Positions 6,614-8,446 of a stretch of 8,446 nucleotides of DNA are shown here, one piece after another. The notes below the pieces were generated by a model that saw nothing but the letters and a program-made list of their open reading frames with translations, ran no database searches and was not told the origin of the DNA. The position numbers and the translations under genes are program-made. The stretch covers positions 1-8,446 of the forward strand of contig CAJPTO010000134.1 of the NCBI GenBank assembly GCA_905373605.1, read 5' to 3'. Source of the stretch: an uncultured Prevotella sp. Lineage in GTDB: Bacteria; Bacteroidota; Bacteroidia; Bacteroidales; Bacteroidaceae. The number at the start of each line of letters is the position of its first letter. Within the stretch, counting starts at the first letter, position 1.

Positions 6614-6627
6614 TGTACGCTCGTACA
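6614..6627. promoter_or_regulatory. Perfect short palindrome before mltD
   Basis: TGTACG and CGTACA are perfect inverted arms separated by 2 bp, located 31-44 nt upstream of the mltD ATG in the 65-nt gap after the DUF5683 gene. It could be an operator for a dimeric regulator, or in RNA a 5-bp hairpin with a 4-nt loop. No consensus -7 element overlaps it. Confidence 0.3.
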
Positions 6628-6648
6628 TTAACTTCATACTTCTTTGTT

Positions 6649-7383
6649 TTAGAATGTTAAGCAACAATGCAATCCTATGGCAGATGGTTTGAAAGCCATG
6701 CCGTTCATGGGATTGTTAATTACGGCAGGTTCCACCCTCAGGGTGAGGTCATCGGATATGTCGAACTCCGAAAGTGATGCGTCAACGTATGCATCGACGA
6801 TGGAAAGTGCGTAAACGCCAAGTAGGCAGAAGAAGCTAAGGTCGCGCCAACGGCGGTATCGGTCTTTGCGACTTTTGAAGATACTTTGGTATTGCGCTTT
6901 GTTCTCATCCGTTATGCGAGTGCCTAGATGCAAGAACTGGTTGTAGCTTTGGGTCGTTGGGTCGGTGTCCATGATGTCTTGATAAGCTTTGGAGTAGTCG
7001 CGAAACATCATGTTGTTCCATTGCATGGCGTAGACGCACCCCACAAAACCACCGTATACCAGCGGCAGTTTCCAATATTTGCGGTTGTAAATTTGCCCAG
7101 CACCAGGAAGGACGATGGCCAACCACATGGCCCTTTTGGGATTGGGTCGCCATGTGTTCCAATCTCTTTTCTCCTTATGGCTTTGTGATTTCGTCAAAAG
7201 GGCTGTTCCCATGCTGTCTTCTTTAAGCGTTAACCGATTGTCTGAATGCACAGTGGTGAGCGTGTCGCCTATGGTGTTGATGGCTTTTGCGGCATCGAAG
7301 TGTCCTTGTGCCACGCAGGCAACGCTGCCCACGGGCGAAAGCAAGGCCATCGTCGTCAACAGCTTGGAAATCTTCGCGCTCAT
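6649..7383 (-). CDS. DUF5683 family membrane-associated protein
   Basis: Function is unknown; the family is typical of Bacteroidota and often lies between parB and a lytic transglycosylase gene, as here. From the chosen ATG the protein has 244 aa. It begins with a signal-peptide-like segment (hydrophobic about 8-24, followed by AQGHFDA). The family core starts near residue 78 with WRPNPKRAMW, runs into LPGAGQIYNRKYWK (92-105) and a hydrophobic stretch (107-120). Then comes a polar, charged region and a likely membrane segment (182-198, LSFFCLLGVYALSIVDA). The start was chosen because AAAGG (7392-7396) lies 8 nt upstream of this ATG; an in-frame GTG at 7392 would add three residues but overlaps that site. 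The 14-nt gap after the parB stop indicates co-transcription. Cell-envelope localisation is inferred from the signal and hydrophobic segments. Confidence 0.85.
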   Translation of the reverse strand: MSAKISKLLTTMALLSPVGSVACVAQGHFDAAKAINTIGDTLTTVHSDNRLTLKEDSMGTALLTKSQSHKEKRDWNTWRPNPKRAMWLAIVLPGAGQIYNRKYWKLPLVYGGFVGCVYAMQWNNMMFRDYSKAYQDIMDTDPTTQSYNQFLHLGTRITDENKAQYQSIFKSRKDRYRRWRDLSFFCLLGVYALSIVDAYVDASLSEFDISDDLTLRVEPAVINNPMNGMAFKPSAIGLHCCLTF

Positions 7384-7391
7384 TCTTGTCA

Positions 7392-7396
7392 CCTTT
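7392..7396 (-). promoter_or_regulatory. Ribosome-binding site deciding the DUF5683 start
   Basis: AAAGG on the minus strand lies between the parB stop codon (7398-7400) and the ATG at 7381-7383, with 8-nt spacing. It favours the ATG over the GTG at 7390-7392, which overlaps the site. Confidence 0.5.
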
Positions 7397-7397
7397 G

Positions 7398-8291
7398 TTA
7401 TTCCTCTTTAAGTTTATCGAACGTGGCCATGATACGTGCCAGTTCTTCTTCGTTGGCAAAGGGGATGCTTATTTTGCCTTTCCCCTTTGGCGAGCAAGTC
7501 ATCTGAACCTTGGCATCTAGAAAATCACTCAGCCTTTGTCGCATCCTTGTCATCTCTTCGGGCATGGGGGCTTTTGGAGTGATGGTTTTCTTACCACTTT
7601 GAATGTCCTCTCCGTTCTTCAGCTTTTGCGCCAGCTCCTCCACTTTCCGCACAGAGTAGCCATGTTTTTGTATCTCGCGAAACAATTTTATTTGCAACGA
7701 CGGGCTGTCGATGGCGAGTAGGGCACGAGCGTGGCCCATGTCGATTTCTTTTTTTTGCAGTGCCATCTGCACTTGGGCAGGAAGTTTCAGCAGTCGCAAA
7801 TAGTTAGTGATGGCAGTTCTGCTTTTGCCAACGCGTTCCGAAACGCGTTCTTGCGTCATGCCCTCGGCCGAAAGCAGGTGTTCGTATGCGAGTGCGATTT
7901 CAATGGCGTTAAGGTCTTCGCGCTGGATGTTCTCAACCAGTGCCAATTCCATGATGCTCTCGTCTTTGATGGTGCGGATGTAGGCAGGGATAGCCTGCAG
8001 TCCGGCCAGTTGCGAGGCACGCCAACGCCTTTCGCCTGCAATGATTTGGAATTTGTTTTCCGCAACCTGTCGCAGGGTGATGGGCTGGATGATGCCTATT
8101 TCGTTGATGCTGTTGGCCAGTTCTTGCAATGCCTCCTCGTCAAATTCGCGTCGGGGCTGATTGGGATTGGCCTCAATCTGCTCCAAAGGGATTTCGTTGA
8201 TGGTGGAACTGCCTTGTGGGCGCACGCTTTCAGTAGAGATAAGTGCGTCGAGCCCTCGGCCTAGTGCATTAAATTTCTTATGTACTGCCAT
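7398..8291 (-). CDS. parB: Chromosome-partitioning protein ParB
   Basis: ParB binds parS centromere sites, spreads as a CTP-dependent DNA clamp and works with the ATPase ParA in origin segregation. The 297-aa length is normal. The N-terminal ParA-contact motif GRGLDALI is at 11-18. The ParB/Sulfiredoxin-like CTP-binding domain carries NPNQPRREF (42-50), GERRWRAS (86-93) and ENIQREDLN (120-128), all intact. A helix-turn-helix follows (about 145-167, MTQERVSERVGKSRTAITNY). A Lys/Gly-rich linker precedes the C-terminal dimerisation domain (about 245-297). The start is the first ATG; its upstream region is A/T-rich with no Shine-Dalgarno. It heads the DUF5683-mltD series in this window. ParA is expected upstream, beyond the right edge, across the 43-bp repeat array that starts 20 nt before the parB ATG. 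Confidence 0.97.
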   Translation of the reverse strand: MAVHKKFNALGRGLDALISTESVRPQGSSTINEIPLEQIEANPNQPRREFDEEALQELANSINEIGIIQPITLRQVAENKFQIIAGERRWRASQLAGLQAIPAYIRTIKDESIMELALVENIQREDLNAIEIALAYEHLLSAEGMTQERVSERVGKSRTAITNYLRLLKLPAQVQMALQKKEIDMGHARALLAIDSPSLQIKLFREIQKHGYSVRKVEELAQKLKNGEDIQSGKKTITPKAPMPEEMTRMRQRLSDFLDAKVQMTCSPKGKGKISIPFANEEELARIMATFDKLKEE

Positions 8292-8311
8292 TTAGAAATG
8301 TTCGTTTATTA

Positions 8312-8446
8312 GTTGACAAGTTAACGAGTTAACGAGTTTACAAGGGCGTTGCCTGTTGACAAGTTAAGGAGTTAACTAGTTTTCAAGGGCGTTGCCCATT
8401 CACAAGTTCAGCTGTTAACGGGTTTACAAGGGTGTTGCCTGTTGAC
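8312..8446. repeat. 43-bp tandem repeat array upstream of parB (continues past the edge)
   Basis: Three full units are visible: 8312-8354, 8355-8397 and 8398-8440, plus the first 6 nt of a fourth (GTTGAC). By direct comparison units 1 and 2 match at 39 of 43 positions, units 1 and 3 at 35 of 43. Each unit has a GTTGAC-like start, an AAGTT/GTTAAC-rich middle and a CAAGGGCGTTGCC end. Within unit 1 the GTTAACGA motif recurs at 8-bp spacing. GTTAAC is palindromic and present in all units. The array lies between parB and the presumed parA and runs off the window, so copy number is unknown. Confidence 0.85.

Noticed and set aside
7731..8264. 177-codon plus-strand open frame
   Set aside because: It is antisense to parB, whose motifs are all intact; treated as a shadow frame.

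Overview
The window looks like chromosomal DNA of a Bacteroidota member, most likely Prevotellaceae. The evidence is the minus-strand order parB, DUF5683 membrane protein, MltD-type lytic transglycosylase, RelA/SpoT enzyme, which is a familiar Bacteroidales neighbourhood. Weak or absent Shine-Dalgarno sequences and two matches to the Bacteroidota promoter (TTG-type -33, 20-nt spacer, TAnnTTTG -7) agree with this. The genus is inferred from protein style; no database search was possible.

Right part (2643-8446, minus strand). Reading leftwards from the right edge: a 43-bp tandem repeat array runs off the window (8312-8446); parB (7398-8291) encodes a full-length chromosome-partition CTPase/DNA clamp; a DUF5683 protein (6649-7383) starts 14 nt after parB ends; a secreted lytic transglycosylase with LysM domains (5222-6583) follows after 65 nt; a 305-nt spacer with two small hairpins comes next; then a long bifunctional (p)ppGpp synthetase/hydrolase (2643-4916). 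ParA would be expected just beyond the right edge. The cluster joins chromosome segregation, envelope/peptidoglycan remodelling and the stringent response.

Left part (1-2642) contains no recognisable conventional gene. It is not featureless. A consensus promoter at 258-289 is followed by a weak ribosome-binding site, a 58-codon open frame (326-502) and two alternative hairpins ending in a T6 tract (533-590): together a plausible small transcription unit. A second consensus promoter (951-985) has no conventional gene after it, only a leader hairpin and a 29-codon frame. At 1987-2190 three consecutive hairpins, the last a good intrinsic terminator, suggest a structured plus-strand RNA of about 200 nt. 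A weak minus-strand terminator for the relA operon lies at 2571-2606. Everything in the left part is a sequence-based prediction without homology support.
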